Notes under the pieces: generated by a model
Told to the model about the DNA's origin: nothing
What the model saw: only the letters and a program-made list of their open reading frames with translations
Databases searched by the model: none
NCBI GenBank assembly: GCA_020443345.1
Contig: JAGRIH010000012.1
Coordinates: 1-40,701 of the forward strand
Source of the DNA: Halioglobus sp.
GTDB lineage: Bacteria; Pseudomonadota; Gammaproteobacteria; Pseudomonadales; Halieaceae
DNA: 40,701 bases
Direction: 5' to 3'
Position numbers and translations under genes: made by a program
In this document: positions 7,983 through 16,368 of the stretch, one piece after another
How positions within the stretch are numbered: the first letter of the stretch is position 1
How the letters are laid out: each line of letters starts with the position of its first letter

Positions 7983-8119
7983 GGGGTACACCAGCATTTC
8001 ATCCGGATTTTGACGGCGGGACCAGCCAGAAAACCTCTGTAATATCAGCCAGTTACAAGCTGCCTAATTTGAATCTCCTTTATAATCAGATCCCCAATAC
8101 ACTTACTTAAAGCTGTTTC
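7983..8119. repeat. Left long terminal inverted repeat of Tn3-family IS
   Basis: Compared with the complement of the right end without any gap, the outer 38 bases match at 34, the next 71 at 35 and the inner 28 (beginning CCCCAATACACTT) at 24. The well-conserved outer and inner blocks, separated by a diverged spacer of exactly equal length, suggest two protein-binding blocks per end. Confidence 0.85.
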
Positions 8120-8133
8120 TCGAAGAGCCCGTT

Positions 8134-11052
8134 TCAAGCCGCCTGGTGCTTGCCCTTGCGCGGTGTGCTGAAGAGTCGGTCTCGGTAGGGCCCGACGTGG
8201 AAAGCGAACACTCCGCGAAAATTGATATGCTCGAAGCGTACGGGCGTAATGTGCTTGATCATATCCGTGCCCATTCTCTCAGGCTCTTTGCGCTGCCATT
8301 CCTTGTGGACGCGATCCATATGGTGCGTGTTCCAGGCCATTGTAATGTTCGTCAAAAGAGCCAGTGCGCCGGAGGTGGCGGCCAGTTCTTCCGGTCGCCG
8401 GCCACGCTTCGGTACAGGACGTCCATGATGAATCGCTCGCTGTAACGTGTGCACGGATTCACCGTGACTGAGGATGCGAAGGACTTCGCGCCGGAATTCT
8501 GGCTTGGCCAGGTAATCACACAAGTACGCGGTCAACGCCAATTTACCCAGCGCGACGCCGGCACCATGCAGGGGTTCACCCTGGGCAGCGGAACCATAAC
8601 GGCGTAGCGCCATAGTTGCAGAACACCAACCAAATTGGATGGAGGCTGCCAGCCTGACAAACTCATCCCAGTCTCGCTCGATGGATTTTAGAGAGACAGT
8701 TGGGCCGATTATGGCCCTGAGGGATTTGGGTACTTCAACACCCCGTGGAACGAACAGTTTCTGATACTTCAATTTCCGCAGGCGCGGATAAAGATCCAGC
8801 CCGAGCACCTTCGAAAGACCCGAAGCAAAATGCGTATGGCCCTTGGTGTCCACGGCCACCGCTTCAATTTTGGAGCCGGGTGAACGAATCGCGCCCTCGA
8901 TGGCCGGGCCAGCTTCCCGCTCATTCAACACGATCGGCTGATCGTAGCTGATGCCCCATTGGTCCAGCACATGGACATAACTACCGACCGAAGGTGTGCG
9001 CCGTCGCGGATCCTGTCGTGCCTGCCACAGGTGGCGGGACACTTCGAGGGCAATCATGTCTGAAGAGGCAAAGGAGCCATTGCCCCAGTGATTCACGATG
9101 TCATGTCGACGAAGGAACTCCAGTACCACGCCATTGGCTTTCTGTAGAACTCCTTCTTCTTCCAGTAATTGCATGGCTTGCTGGATATCTTTGATTGGAA
9201 TACCAGGCATCATCAGGGCTACCCGGGCAGCACTCAATTCACTGCCCTGGGCGATCAGGGCGCCATACAATGCCAGCAGGTTGCGTTCGCTTGTTGGTAG
9301 ACCTCCCAATAGCTGCCAACTGAACCGGGTGTGACTGTCCAGCTCTAGCAGGAGATTGGGGAATTGAATCGGCCCGATCTCATCAAACCAGGCTTTGGCT
9401 GTTTTACGGGTGCCGGGTGGGCGGGATTCGCGAACAATCTTCGGGATATAGATGCCGTCATCGACTACTTCTATCTCTTGTTCCTGGATCGCCTGATCCA
9501 ACGCGTTCAACCCCGTTTGCACCTGGGCCTTCAGTTTATCGAGGAATTTCGTCGGTGATTGCGGGAGGCCGAGGGCTCTGTAGTATTTACCGCGATTCTT
9601 CTGCCACTCCTCTAGCGGCATTAACATGGAATCGCGGCCGCGATACCCAAAGCTGTAGTCGACAGAGACGGCACTATTCTTCAGGCCGCGGCGAAGGCCG
9701 TGCAAGGTGGCAGCCTCAAATGCTCGCAGTGCGCGTTGCCGATTATCCGGATCCTGCACCAACGATTCCCAGCGACCAGGGACCTGAATGTCCAGTGCCT
9801 CTGGCAGTTCTTTCTCACCATTCTCATAAAGGTCGCGCAACGCGTTCAAGGCAAGCCAACTGGGATGATCGGGATCCGCCTCAAAGTCGAGTGCAAGCAG
9901 ACGGCGCAGTAACGGTCGTATATTGGGCTCTTCCGAGAGTGCCTCCCGGGTCAGCGCCGCTCGAGGTGGCGGTTTGCTTTCCACCAGGGGGTCAAGCAGA
10001 GCGCAGGCTGTACGTCGTGCCTGGCGATCACTTAGTTCCGGATCATGGAGGGTGCGATGAATGTTTTCCAATGTTATCCGATTACCTTGCGATTTTTCAT
10101 ATTGCTTGCGCTCGGCAACCTGCCTGGCCCCAGACCACAGCTCGCTGATACGCTTTTCCACTTGCAATAGCGCAACATCCACGAGATCCATCAGGGTCAC
10201 ACGGAGAAAACAGGTCAACTCGAGTGTACGCCGGGCTGGAGAAAGCGAACGGAATCTCTGCGGAAAGCGCCGGCGCATTCGGGAGGCATAGAATCGCTGC
10301 CGTTCCAGCGGGAAGGGGAGAGCGTGACAGTGGACCTCCAATGCCCGCAGTGCCTCGATTTTATCGAAAAGCTCATTCAAGTTGCTCTTTGACCGTTTTC
10401 CAGGTGGTATCTTCAACCAGTCGATCACCTGGATATCATATTTGGAGTTCACCTCGTACAAAGCATCCAGCCATTGAGCGCATACCGGCTCAGGAATGAC
10501 CTCGAGGACTTCCTGGTACAGCGCATACTCAGATTCGACTAGAATTCGCGCGGAGAGCTCTTTTAAATTCCGCTTGCTCGGGATAATGATGCGCTGGTCG
10601 AAGAGCCAGCGGCGGGCATATTCGATAAGGGCATCAACTTCACCGGTGGATCGCGCCTGTTGTTTTAATCGGGTGATGAGCACGCGCCGCCGGCCAGCCG
10701 TCAACGGCGAAAATCGCAGCTTGGTCATGGCCCATTGTTGGTGATCGTAGCGAGTACGCTTGCGCCGGTAGAGCGCCCGCACGGAGGTGATCGTCGGAAT
10801 GTCGATGTCGAGTTGTTCACCTACATGTGAAAGCAGTTCCCTCGGCAAAATTCGTACGCCATCAAGTGGACAGCCCGTCATGCGAAGGAAACAGAGCTGC
10901 AAGGCAACGCCGAGCCGATTGATGCCACGAAAACGAGTGCGGATTTCATCGCGCTCCTCGATCTCTAGCGTGAAGAAGTGATCAATCTCCCAGCCGGTCA
11001 GGCGGGGGAGGGTGTGTATGCCGAGGTAGGGGGTTTGCCAGTGGGGAACCAT
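8134..11052 (-). CDS. tnpA: Tn3-family transposase TnpA
   Basis: The 972-residue protein has the usual Tn3 transposase length and layout: an N-terminal DNA-binding half with the DUF4158-type start (LTGWEIDHFFTLEIEERDEI over residues 19-38) and a C-terminal DDE catalytic half. Likely catalytic residues are D665 in SSDM, D735 in AVDTKGHTHF and E865 in SHGESVHTL. The C-terminal block with KRGRRPEEL and MAWNTHHMDRV matches the family. It catalyses replicative transposition between the inverted ends. The gene is intact, so the element may still be active. It fills nearly the whole element, with its stop 14 bases from the inner edge of the left repeat. Confidence 0.95.
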   Translation of the reverse strand: MVPHWQTPYLGIHTLPRLTGWEIDHFFTLEIEERDEIRTRFRGINRLGVALQLCFLRMTGCPLDGVRILPRELLSHVGEQLDIDIPTITSVRALYRRKRTRYDHQQWAMTKLRFSPLTAGRRRVLITRLKQQARSTGEVDALIEYARRWLFDQRIIIPSKRNLKELSARILVESEYALYQEVLEVIPEPVCAQWLDALYEVNSKYDIQVIDWLKIPPGKRSKSNLNELFDKIEALRALEVHCHALPFPLERQRFYASRMRRRFPQRFRSLSPARRTLELTCFLRVTLMDLVDVALLQVEKRISELWSGARQVAERKQYEKSQGNRITLENIHRTLHDPELSDRQARRTACALLDPLVESKPPPRAALTREALSEEPNIRPLLRRLLALDFEADPDHPSWLALNALRDLYENGEKELPEALDIQVPGRWESLVQDPDNRQRALRAFEAATLHGLRRGLKNSAVSVDYSFGYRGRDSMLMPLEEWQKNRGKYYRALGLPQSPTKFLDKLKAQVQTGLNALDQAIQEQEIEVVDDGIYIPKIVRESRPPGTRKTAKAWFDEIGPIQFPNLLLELDSHTRFSWQLLGGLPTSERNLLALYGALIAQGSELSAARVALMMPGIPIKDIQQAMQLLEEEGVLQKANGVVLEFLRRHDIVNHWGNGSFASSDMIALEVSRHLWQARQDPRRRTPSVGSYVHVLDQWGISYDQPIVLNEREAGPAIEGAIRSPGSKIEAVAVDTKGHTHFASGLSKVLGLDLYPRLRKLKYQKLFVPRGVEVPKSLRAIIGPTVSLKSIERDWDEFVRLAASIQFGWCSATMALRRYGSAAQGEPLHGAGVALGKLALTAYLCDYLAKPEFRREVLRILSHGESVHTLQRAIHHGRPVPKRGRRPEELAATSGALALLTNITMAWNTHHMDRVHKEWQRKEPERMGTDMIKHITPVRFEHINFRGVFAFHVGPYRDRLFSTPRKGKHQAA

Positions 11053-11135
11053 TGTGAGTCTCCGTCACCGTTTGTCCTTTGGGACGAATCATTATGGCCC
11101 TTTCGGTGCGAAGAGGCAGAAAACGGCGCCACATA

Positions 11136-11272
11136 GAAATGACTTTAAGAAAGTGTATTGGGGCGTTGATATTATTAGAAAACCAGAAGGCGCCTGTTTT
11201 AGGCCATTGATTTGAAAGGAGTTTTTCGGCCGCCCCCGCCGTCAAAATCCGGATGGAATGTTAGTGGACCCC
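11136..11272. repeat. Right long terminal inverted repeat of Tn3-family IS
   Basis: The outer 38 bases (11235-11272) are the inverted partner of 7983-8020 with four mismatches, and the inner block (11136-11163) is the partner of 8092-8119 with four mismatches. The tnpA start lies 83 bases inside, so this repeat probably also holds the tnpA promoter. Confidence 0.85.
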
Positions 11273-11373
11273 GTGTTGTACTGGTAGCCGCTATCCCTTT
11301 TCTCGCGGACCAGTCGTTCCATGAAAGGGGCCAACGGGCCTTCATAGCGGATGTTCTTACGCGCATTAGACAT
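11273..11373 (-). pseudogene. 5' fragment of second RIT-type tyrosine recombinase
   Basis: An ATG at 11373 opens a frame beginning MSNARKNIRYEGPLAPFMER that reads about 33 codons and then runs straight into the right end of the Tn3-family element. The start overlaps the stop of the upstream recombinase by 8 bases. Overlapping recombinase genes in series are the hallmark of RIT elements (recombinase in trio), so this is most likely the second gene of such a trio, cut by the transposon. The remainder is not found on the other side of the transposon. Confidence 0.75.
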
Positions 11374-12625
11374 CTTCCACCTCCGGTAATGGCAGTGCCA
11401 CCTCTCGTAAGGACTCGACGCTGGCTTTGGCGTAAATCATGGTGGTGTTCATCGACGCATGCCCCAGGATGTCGGCGATCAGAGAGAACGGGACATCTTC
11501 CTCCAGGAGGTGCGTCGCCAAGGTATGACGCAAGGAGTGCAATCCATGTTTCTGTGGACTTCTAAACCGGATACCGGCCACGCTGCGCCAATATCGGACA
11601 ATGGCATGCAAGTGATTCTCATCGCTAAACGGTTTGCAGGGGCCTCGTAGCTTTAGGAACACCTCTCGATAACGACTCTCTGGCCGCACATGCTTTAGAT
11701 AGTCAATCAGGGCCGTACCAATCTCATCAGTCAATGGTAGCTGTTGCCTCATGCCGGATTTGGATTGGTTGATGGTGATCGTCTCAGCGCCCCAATCGAT
11801 CTGATCGAGCGTCAGCGTCTTGATGTCCTTTGAACGTAGGCCCAATCGAGCTGCCAGGAGTATCAAGGCATAGTCTCGCTTTCCCCGCGGCGAGCGCCGG
11901 TCAATCTTCTCGAGTAACTGCGCTAACAGCTCTTTCTCCCAGACAGATGGAATCGTATCTTTCTCTGGCCGGTATACGCCTGGTAAACAAACACTCAGGT
12001 CCCGTGATAATTTGCCCTTGTAAAACAGAAAAAGAAGATAACCACGGACGTCAGACACCACCGTTGAGACCGTTTTGCGACGGTAGCGTGACAAGGAATA
12101 AACAAAATCGGAGAGGTCCTCCCGGCGGATTTCGTTAAAGTGTTCGATATCGCGCTTCGATAGAAAATCCAGAAACAGGAGAATCTGCCTCATGTACTGC
12201 TCTACGGTGACAGGCTTCAGTCGGCGCTCTACCTCACAGTACGTTTTGTATTCCTGGAAGCTTTTTCGCATGGCAGCAGGTATCTTGAGATGACTCACTT
12301 CCTGCTTGCATCGTTCAAAATACCCGAATCGAGAATAGTGCCAGAGTATCTTCATCGCGTATTCAGCGTGGAGTTTCCAGCCCTTGTTCTTACCAACGGG
12401 TAATCTGGAATCGATATTGTGATGGTCTAGGAAATCGTCGATGAGTTGCTCTCGCAAAGGGCCCTTATAGTCCCGCTGTTGGGCGTAGATGAGTAACTTC
12501 CTCCAGACGGTCTGGTACCGGCGTATTGATCGCGGGTTGTACCGAAGAACCTGGAGTTGACTCAGTGCGCTGAAGATCAATTCGTCCAGTGGGCGTTTTC
12601 TGGCTTTGGATCGGTGGGATTTCAT
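11366..12625 (-). CDS. Tyrosine recombinase, first gene of a RIT-like operon
   Basis: From the ATG at 12625 (GGAGAA upstream) the protein has 419 residues. It has two SAM-like N-terminal DNA-binding segments (the second around RLKPVTVEQYMRQILLF) and a C-terminal catalytic domain with arginine in ARLGLRSKDI, the box HSLRHTLATHLL, histidine in LGHASMNTT and the nucleophile tyrosine in MIYAKAS. All catalytic residues are present. It ends with an 8-base overlap with the next recombinase gene, which is truncated, so the trio is broken and this protein may act alone or not at all. Confidence 0.88.
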   Translation of the reverse strand: MKSHRSKARKRPLDELIFSALSQLQVLRYNPRSIRRYQTVWRKLLIYAQQRDYKGPLREQLIDDFLDHHNIDSRLPVGKNKGWKLHAEYAMKILWHYSRFGYFERCKQEVSHLKIPAAMRKSFQEYKTYCEVERRLKPVTVEQYMRQILLFLDFLSKRDIEHFNEIRREDLSDFVYSLSRYRRKTVSTVVSDVRGYLLFLFYKGKLSRDLSVCLPGVYRPEKDTIPSVWEKELLAQLLEKIDRRSPRGKRDYALILLAARLGLRSKDIKTLTLDQIDWGAETITINQSKSGMRQQLPLTDEIGTALIDYLKHVRPESRYREVFLKLRGPCKPFSDENHLHAIVRYWRSVAGIRFRSPQKHGLHSLRHTLATHLLEEDVPFSLIADILGHASMNTTMIYAKASVESLREVALPLPEVEDV

Positions 12626-12756
12626 ACATAATTCTCCGTCGTTGAATGATGACCAAATGGCCACTCTTCAACATAGCGGAAATATTATGTACAGTAGTTT
12701 GGAGGTACGTATCTGATTCTATGAGATATTAATCAGCAACTTCACATAATCACTTG

Positions 12757-13620
12757 CTAACCACAATAAACAGCGCTGATCTGCTCCCGGACGTGGCCCA
12801 GCTCGCGACTGATGGTGAGGCGCGCCTGATAGTCCTGTTTGCGCTGATCAACGGTTAACTGATTTGCCGTCGGTCCTCCCGCGGCCGGACACGCCCACCC
12901 CGTCAGGTGCTGATAGCGTGCCTGGGCGTAGGCGTGGCGCAGTCCATGAAGCTTGGACAGACCCGCTTGCGTGGTGTGACGTTCGTAGGTTCGCAGCTGT
13001 TGAATGTAATTTTTTTGCGCTGGAATCAAGGATCCGCTACCCGCCAATCGGCGTGCTCGCGTCAGTACATCGCGCTGCTCCTGGGTGAGCATCGGTATCA
13101 CCCGCGCTTTGCCCCCTTTGGTCCAGGAGGCCTTCAAGCGAATAGATTCGCCCTGATCCGCATAGGCGGGCACAAACTTGATCGCTTCCTCGCGGCGCAA
13201 TCCAAACGCCCGCTGCAACTCGAGACTCATGCGCACATGTGCATCCGGCACCGCAGACAGCGCCTTATCATCAACGCCGACTGCCTTCGACGTGTTGCTG
13301 ACGAATTGTCGATCGGGAATGCCGTAAAAGTCGTTGGACCGCGCGACGACATTGCGCCGATCCACCTTGGCCGCCCACCAGCGCAAGCAGTTCATGCGGT
13401 TCTTGATGGTACCGGCCGCCATCCCCTCGCTGAGCCAGCGTTTCACCAGCGCATCCACATGTTTGGGCTTGAGCGAGTGTGTTGTCATACGCCGAAAGCC
13501 CATCTCCTGCAGTTGATTGGCGATCTGGTTGAGCATCCGCGTCCGATTCGCCTGGGTACTGTAGCTCCCATCCCGGTTGCGCTGGCACAGCTGTTTCAAT
13601 TGGTAGTTCAGGTCTCGCAT
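12757..13620 (-). CDS. Tyrosine recombinase of ICE type (PF12834/PF12835-like)
   Basis: From the ATG at 13620 the protein has 287 residues. The start MRDLNYQLKQLCQRNRDGSY is typical for this group, although the frame stays open to 13710. The catalytic part shows FGLRREEAIKF, HGLRHAYAQARY and ELGHVREQISAVYCG, giving the Arg, His-x-x-Arg, His and Tyr set. Related proteins occur near one edge of genomic islands with SPI-7/PFGI-1-like modules and on plasmids. It is the last gene of the leftward maintenance operon and is unlike the integrase beside the tRNA, so the element carries two recombinases of different families. Confidence 0.85.
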   Translation of the reverse strand: MRDLNYQLKQLCQRNRDGSYSTQANRTRMLNQIANQLQEMGFRRMTTHSLKPKHVDALVKRWLSEGMAAGTIKNRMNCLRWWAAKVDRRNVVARSNDFYGIPDRQFVSNTSKAVGVDDKALSAVPDAHVRMSLELQRAFGLRREEAIKFVPAYADQGESIRLKASWTKGGKARVIPMLTQEQRDVLTRARRLAGSGSLIPAQKNYIQQLRTYERHTTQAGLSKLHGLRHAYAQARYQHLTGWACPAAGGPTANQLTVDQRKQDYQARLTISRELGHVREQISAVYCG

Positions 13621-13660
13621 CGTGTACGTTCCAGTCTGGTAAGTGTTTGTGACCAACCAG

Positions 13661-14216
13661 CAGGCACGTAGCCTGACCGGGACCGCCGAGGCGGAGGGGT
13701 CAAGGGACACTACTCCCGTTCGACCTGATAAGCCTGGTCGCAGGCGACCTGACTGCTCTTCTGTCGAAGATGGTGCCAGGTGAACCAGTGGCTCGAAGAG
13801 CCAGCGTTGATGGTGATTACTTCACCTCCTGTTGAATGTCCGGAACCATCGGTCCGCGGGTTGAAAGAAGCCGACTGTGTGACGGCGTGTGGAAGGTCAA
13901 CTGCTTGCCAGTCGGATTAGTCGCAGCGATTGCTGCACTGAAGTCGGGGAGAATTCCCTGCCTCGAAAGGACCTTGAAAAAGGATAAAACTGAACCTCCT
14001 GTTGAAAGCGACGGGCGTTTGGCCCACCTGTGGTGAAAAGAACCCGTCGATGCGACGGCGCGTTGAGTGTCGGCTGTTTGCCAGCCGGGATTACACTGGC
14101 AGCTGCCAGCGTGAAGCAAAGAGAAACCTCCTGGTATTGAAGACGAGCTGCAGCGAATGCTGAGCGCCAGTGAAGCTCTGCTGGCGCGACTGCCGTTTGT
14201 GCCAGTTAGGATGGCA
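13661..14216. repeat. Hairpin-rich diverged repeat array
   Basis: Two diverged copies of about 120 bases (13824-13943 and 13994-14116) both begin ACCTCCTGTTGAA and end in similar GCCAG and GTGAAG/ACTGAAG segments. A third, weaker copy starts at 14126. Perfect short hairpins are dense: 13661-13675, 13683-13694, 13736-13749, 13789-13803, 13900-13912, 13923-13936, 14013-14025, 14044-14058, 14071-14087, 14096-14109, 14164-14187 and 14200-14216. On the minus strand each copy ends with a Shine-Dalgarno-like GGAGGT. I see no convincing protein start. It could be a structured leader RNA of the integrase, or an origin or recombination region. Confidence 0.6.
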
Positions 14217-14617
14217 AGGGCGACCCCCTCATCCACGTTACCGCCGTGGCCGCGTCTGAAACGATTGGCAATGCGTCAGCCGCAGTCTAGCCAGACCGAA
14301 CTCGCCTGGAACGCATCAATTCGGGCGCGACCCGCTGTCGTTCCGGGCTCCGCCGCCCTCGTCACTACCACGCTTCGCTCAGCAGTGACGAGGGCTTCGT
14401 GCGAGTCAATGCCCACACCAGGTCTGCGACCTGTCATGGCCATTGCGCAGCCAGGGATGTTCGGGCCACGGTGACAGTGGAACCAGCGTCAAAGCGTCAG
14501 TAAGTTGGGGAGTAGTCTCAGGCGGGAAAGCGGAACTGCCGGAACGGCGGGAAGGAAGGTTGGAGGTGCCACTTTATCCCAAGTGGCCAGGGCAAGGAGC
14601 CGACAGCATCGGCGACG
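14217..14617. other. Intergenic stretch with one strong hairpin
   Basis: No gene is visible here. A perfect 12-bp inverted repeat GCCCTCGTCACT / AGTGACGAGGGC lies at 14355-14366 and 14384-14395 with a 17-base loop and no T-run, so it is not a standard terminator. The stretch lies between the DUF6573 gene and the hairpin array. Confidence 0.6.
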
Positions 14618-15043
14618 TTAATCTTCGTTCGGCAGCATGATCGTGACGACCGGTTCACCCGCATCGCCGGGACCCACCACCAGTTTCAGGCTGACCTCTT
14701 CAGCCTCAGTTGAATGGCTGTCTTTCGGTACCCGGTACAACGCGTAGGTCAACCGATCACCGGAGTCGCTGGTTGCATTGATCGCATAGAACGCCATGAA
14801 CAGCACATCCCACAAACGCCCGGACTCGTCCTGATAGACCTGCGAGCGGTTGTCCCGCTCCGTCCAGGCAACGCAATCACACCAGGCAGCGTGACTGACT
14901 GCGACCGGCAATACGAATCCAGCCTCGCGCGCTGTCGCGGTGACATCAATCAACACGCCATCTTCGATGGCCTGCTGACGGCTGTAACTTGCGATGACAG
15001 CGCCAAACACATCGTGCAATGACTTGAACTCTGTTTCTTTCAT
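14618..15043 (-). CDS. DUF6573-family protein
   Basis: The 141-residue soluble protein starts MKETEFKSLHDVFGAVIASYSRQQAIEDGVLIDV in pattern (residues 1-34); the block DVFGxVIxxYxRxQAxxDGxLxDV is the DUF6573 signature. These proteins are common on plasmids and integrative elements and have no assigned role. The ATG at 15043 has GGGAGAATCCCC just before it (GGGAGA as ribosome binding site). It follows the RadC-like gene in the leftward operon after a 90-bp spacer that contains GGGAGT/ACTCCC complementary arms. Confidence 0.8.
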   Translation of the reverse strand: MKETEFKSLHDVFGAVIASYSRQQAIEDGVLIDVTATAREAGFVLPVAVSHAAWCDCVAWTERDNRSQVYQDESGRLWDVLFMAFYAINATSDSGDRLTYALYRVPKDSHSTEAEEVSLKLVVGPGDAGEPVVTIMLPNED

Positions 15044-15133
15044 GGGGATTCTCCCTGAATGGTAGAAAGGTCAGGGAGTACCGCTGCCCCACCGGGACGA
15101 CTGTGACTCCCCGATGGGTTAGTTGAATTCCGG

Positions 15134-15649
15134 CTACAGCAGACCGCGCTCAGCGAACGACAGCGACTCGCCGGCCGTGACGATGAAATGATCCAGCACC
15201 CGAATATCCACCAGTGCCAGCGCATCTTTCAGGCGACGAGTAATGGCCTCGTCGGCATGACTGGGTTCAGCAACGCCACTGGGGTGATTGTGAAAAAACA
15301 TCACCGCAGCGGCATTCAACGCCAGCGCTTGCTGTACCACCACTCGGGGGTACACCGCAGCTCCGTCGATCGTCCCCTGGAACAACTCAGCCGTTTCGAT
15401 CACTCGATGCCGGTTGTCCAGAAACACACAACCAAAGACTTCTGCTTTTCGGTCCGCCAGCAGCATCCGCAAATAGTCACGGGTACGGCCAGGGGCCGGT
15501 AACTCGACGCCTGGTTGATGCAGATCCTGGAGCACAGCAAAGGCCAACTCCACGAGGGACTGTCTTTCCGGATCATTGAGCGACGCCAGCTTCAGCCTCG
15601 CGACACGGTTTTGAGGATTCGCCTTTGCGGGCGATGATTTTGAAACCAT
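15134..15649 (-). CDS. radC: RadC-like JAB/MPN-domain protein
   Basis: The 171-residue protein has the JAB metalloprotease-like fold. The zinc signature reads FHNHPSGVAEPSHAD (residues about 118-132), giving H-x-H and the later Asp, with the upstream glutamate region VIETAELFQGTIDGA. It lacks the N-terminal helix-hairpin-helix domain of chromosomal RadC, as element-borne copies usually do. Such genes are common on integrative elements and plasmids. Their role there is not established, and the name does not imply DNA repair. The ATG at 15649 is preceded by AAGGAGACC. Confidence 0.9.
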   Translation of the reverse strand: MVSKSSPAKANPQNRVARLKLASLNDPERQSLVELAFAVLQDLHQPGVELPAPGRTRDYLRMLLADRKAEVFGCVFLDNRHRVIETAELFQGTIDGAAVYPRVVVQQALALNAAAVMFFHNHPSGVAEPSHADEAITRRLKDALALVDIRVLDHFIVTAGESLSFAERGLL

Positions 15650-15684
15650 GACAGGTCTCCTTGAAGGGTGCGGGGAGACCGATT

Positions 15685-15742
15685 CCGCGAGGAATGGGTT
15701 CCTCGCGGGATTAAAAGATTGGCTACATCTAAGGATGTAGCC
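15685..15742. repeat. Two strong hairpins between DUF3577 and radC genes
   Basis: CCGCGAGGAA / TTCCTCGCGG (15685-15694 and 15699-15708, loop TGGG) and GGCTACATC / GATGTAGCC (15721-15729 and 15734-15742, loop TAAG) are perfect 10- and 9-bp stems. Neither is followed by a T-run on the transcribed (minus) strand, so RNA processing or stabilisation is more likely than termination. Confidence 0.75.
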
Positions 15743-15752
15743 AGAACGTCGA

Positions 15753-16181
15753 TTAACCAGCTGCCTGCTGGGTAGCAGACGGGGGTGTCAGATAGGGTTG
15801 TCCGTCCACCTTGATCCATTGGAATCGCAGCAGGCGGGACTTCAGTCCAACACCGGTCATACCGGCACGTTCGCCTTGTTTGAAGGTAAAGGTCTGGGCC
15901 TGAAGATCACTGAGATGGAATCCCACCAACACTTTCATGCCGGCTTCGACCGCAGGCGTCAACTGGCGTACCAGATCCTTTGCTTCTTCACCGACCACCA
16001 CACATTCGAAATAGGTGTGCTGGACATTGTCGGCAGATCCCCGAAGTGCAGCGATGGTGACACTGAGAAAGGGAAACCCGTTCTCCGGTGTCACTTCGCG
16101 GACGCGATTGAGGTAACCGATACCGTGGATATCAAGATCGAAAAACTTCGGCTTTTCAGCGCTAGCTGTTCTCGTGGTCAT
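15753..16181 (-). CDS. DUF3577 / STY4534-family ICE protein
   Basis: From the ATG at 16181 (AAGGAG upstream) the protein has 142 residues. It matches STY4534-type proteins of integrative conjugative elements: KFFDLDIHGIGYLNRVREV near the start, FLSVTIAALRGSADNVQHTYFE in pattern, and VLVGFHLSDLQAQTF later. The family has a single-stranded-DNA-binding-protein flavour (OB-fold-like strands), and some members are annotated as replication-associated; that role is inferred. It lies between the ParM-like and RadC-like genes, separated from both by hairpin-rich spacers. Confidence 0.82.
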   Translation of the reverse strand: MTTRTASAEKPKFFDLDIHGIGYLNRVREVTPENGFPFLSVTIAALRGSADNVQHTYFECVVVGEEAKDLVRQLTPAVEAGMKVLVGFHLSDLQAQTFTFKQGERAGMTGVGLKSRLLRFQWIKVDGQPYLTPPSATQQAAG

Positions 16182-16266
16182 AACACATTCTCCTTGAGCA
16201 TAATGAAATGCCGGGGAATGCGACTCCCTGACGGGAATCGAATCCCGGCAGGGTGAGTAAACGTCG

Positions 16267-16354
16267 GGGGTGACCCCAACGGTGGATTGACGGCGTAGCC
16301 GCGGTATCGATTTCGCAATCCGACGATACCTTTTGTCACTGAGACCGCAGTGAC
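16267..16354. repeat. Hairpins between ParM-like and DUF3577 genes
   Basis: GGGGTGACCCC (16267-16277), GGTATCG / CGATACC (16303-16309 and 16324-16330) and GTCACTG / CAGTGAC (16335-16341 and 16348-16354) are perfect stems in the 187-bp spacer. No gene is visible here. Confidence 0.7.
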
Positions 16355-16368
16355 CACGTGTGAAACCG

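Larger units (their letters stand above)
7983..11272. mobile_element. Tn3-family insertion sequence (tnpA only)
   Basis: This 3290-bp element is bounded by 38-bp inverted ends that match at 34 positions and start with GGGG. It contains one large transposase gene and no resolvase or passenger gene. The similarity of the two ends continues inward to about 137 bp. This plan (transposase only, long terminal repeats, about 3.2-3.3 kb) resembles IS1071, a class II insertion sequence often next to catabolic genes. The flanking pentamers are ACATA (left) and GTGTT (right), so no target duplication is visible. One flank has therefore been lost or recombined after insertion. Confidence 0.9.

Noticed and set aside
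7899-12756. Second copy of the tRNA-Ser 3' end as left attachment site
   Set aside because: No stretch resembling the T-arm and acceptor sequence was found by eye here or elsewhere left of the tRNA.
13661-14216. CRISPR array
   Set aside because: The units are diverged, spacing is irregular, there are no identical 24-40 bp repeats and no cas genes.
13817-14236. 139-codon minus-strand frame across the repeat array
   Set aside because: Copies of the repeat fall in different frames of it and no start with a matching ribosome binding site is seen, so I do not call it a gene; a set of short peptides remains a remote possibility.
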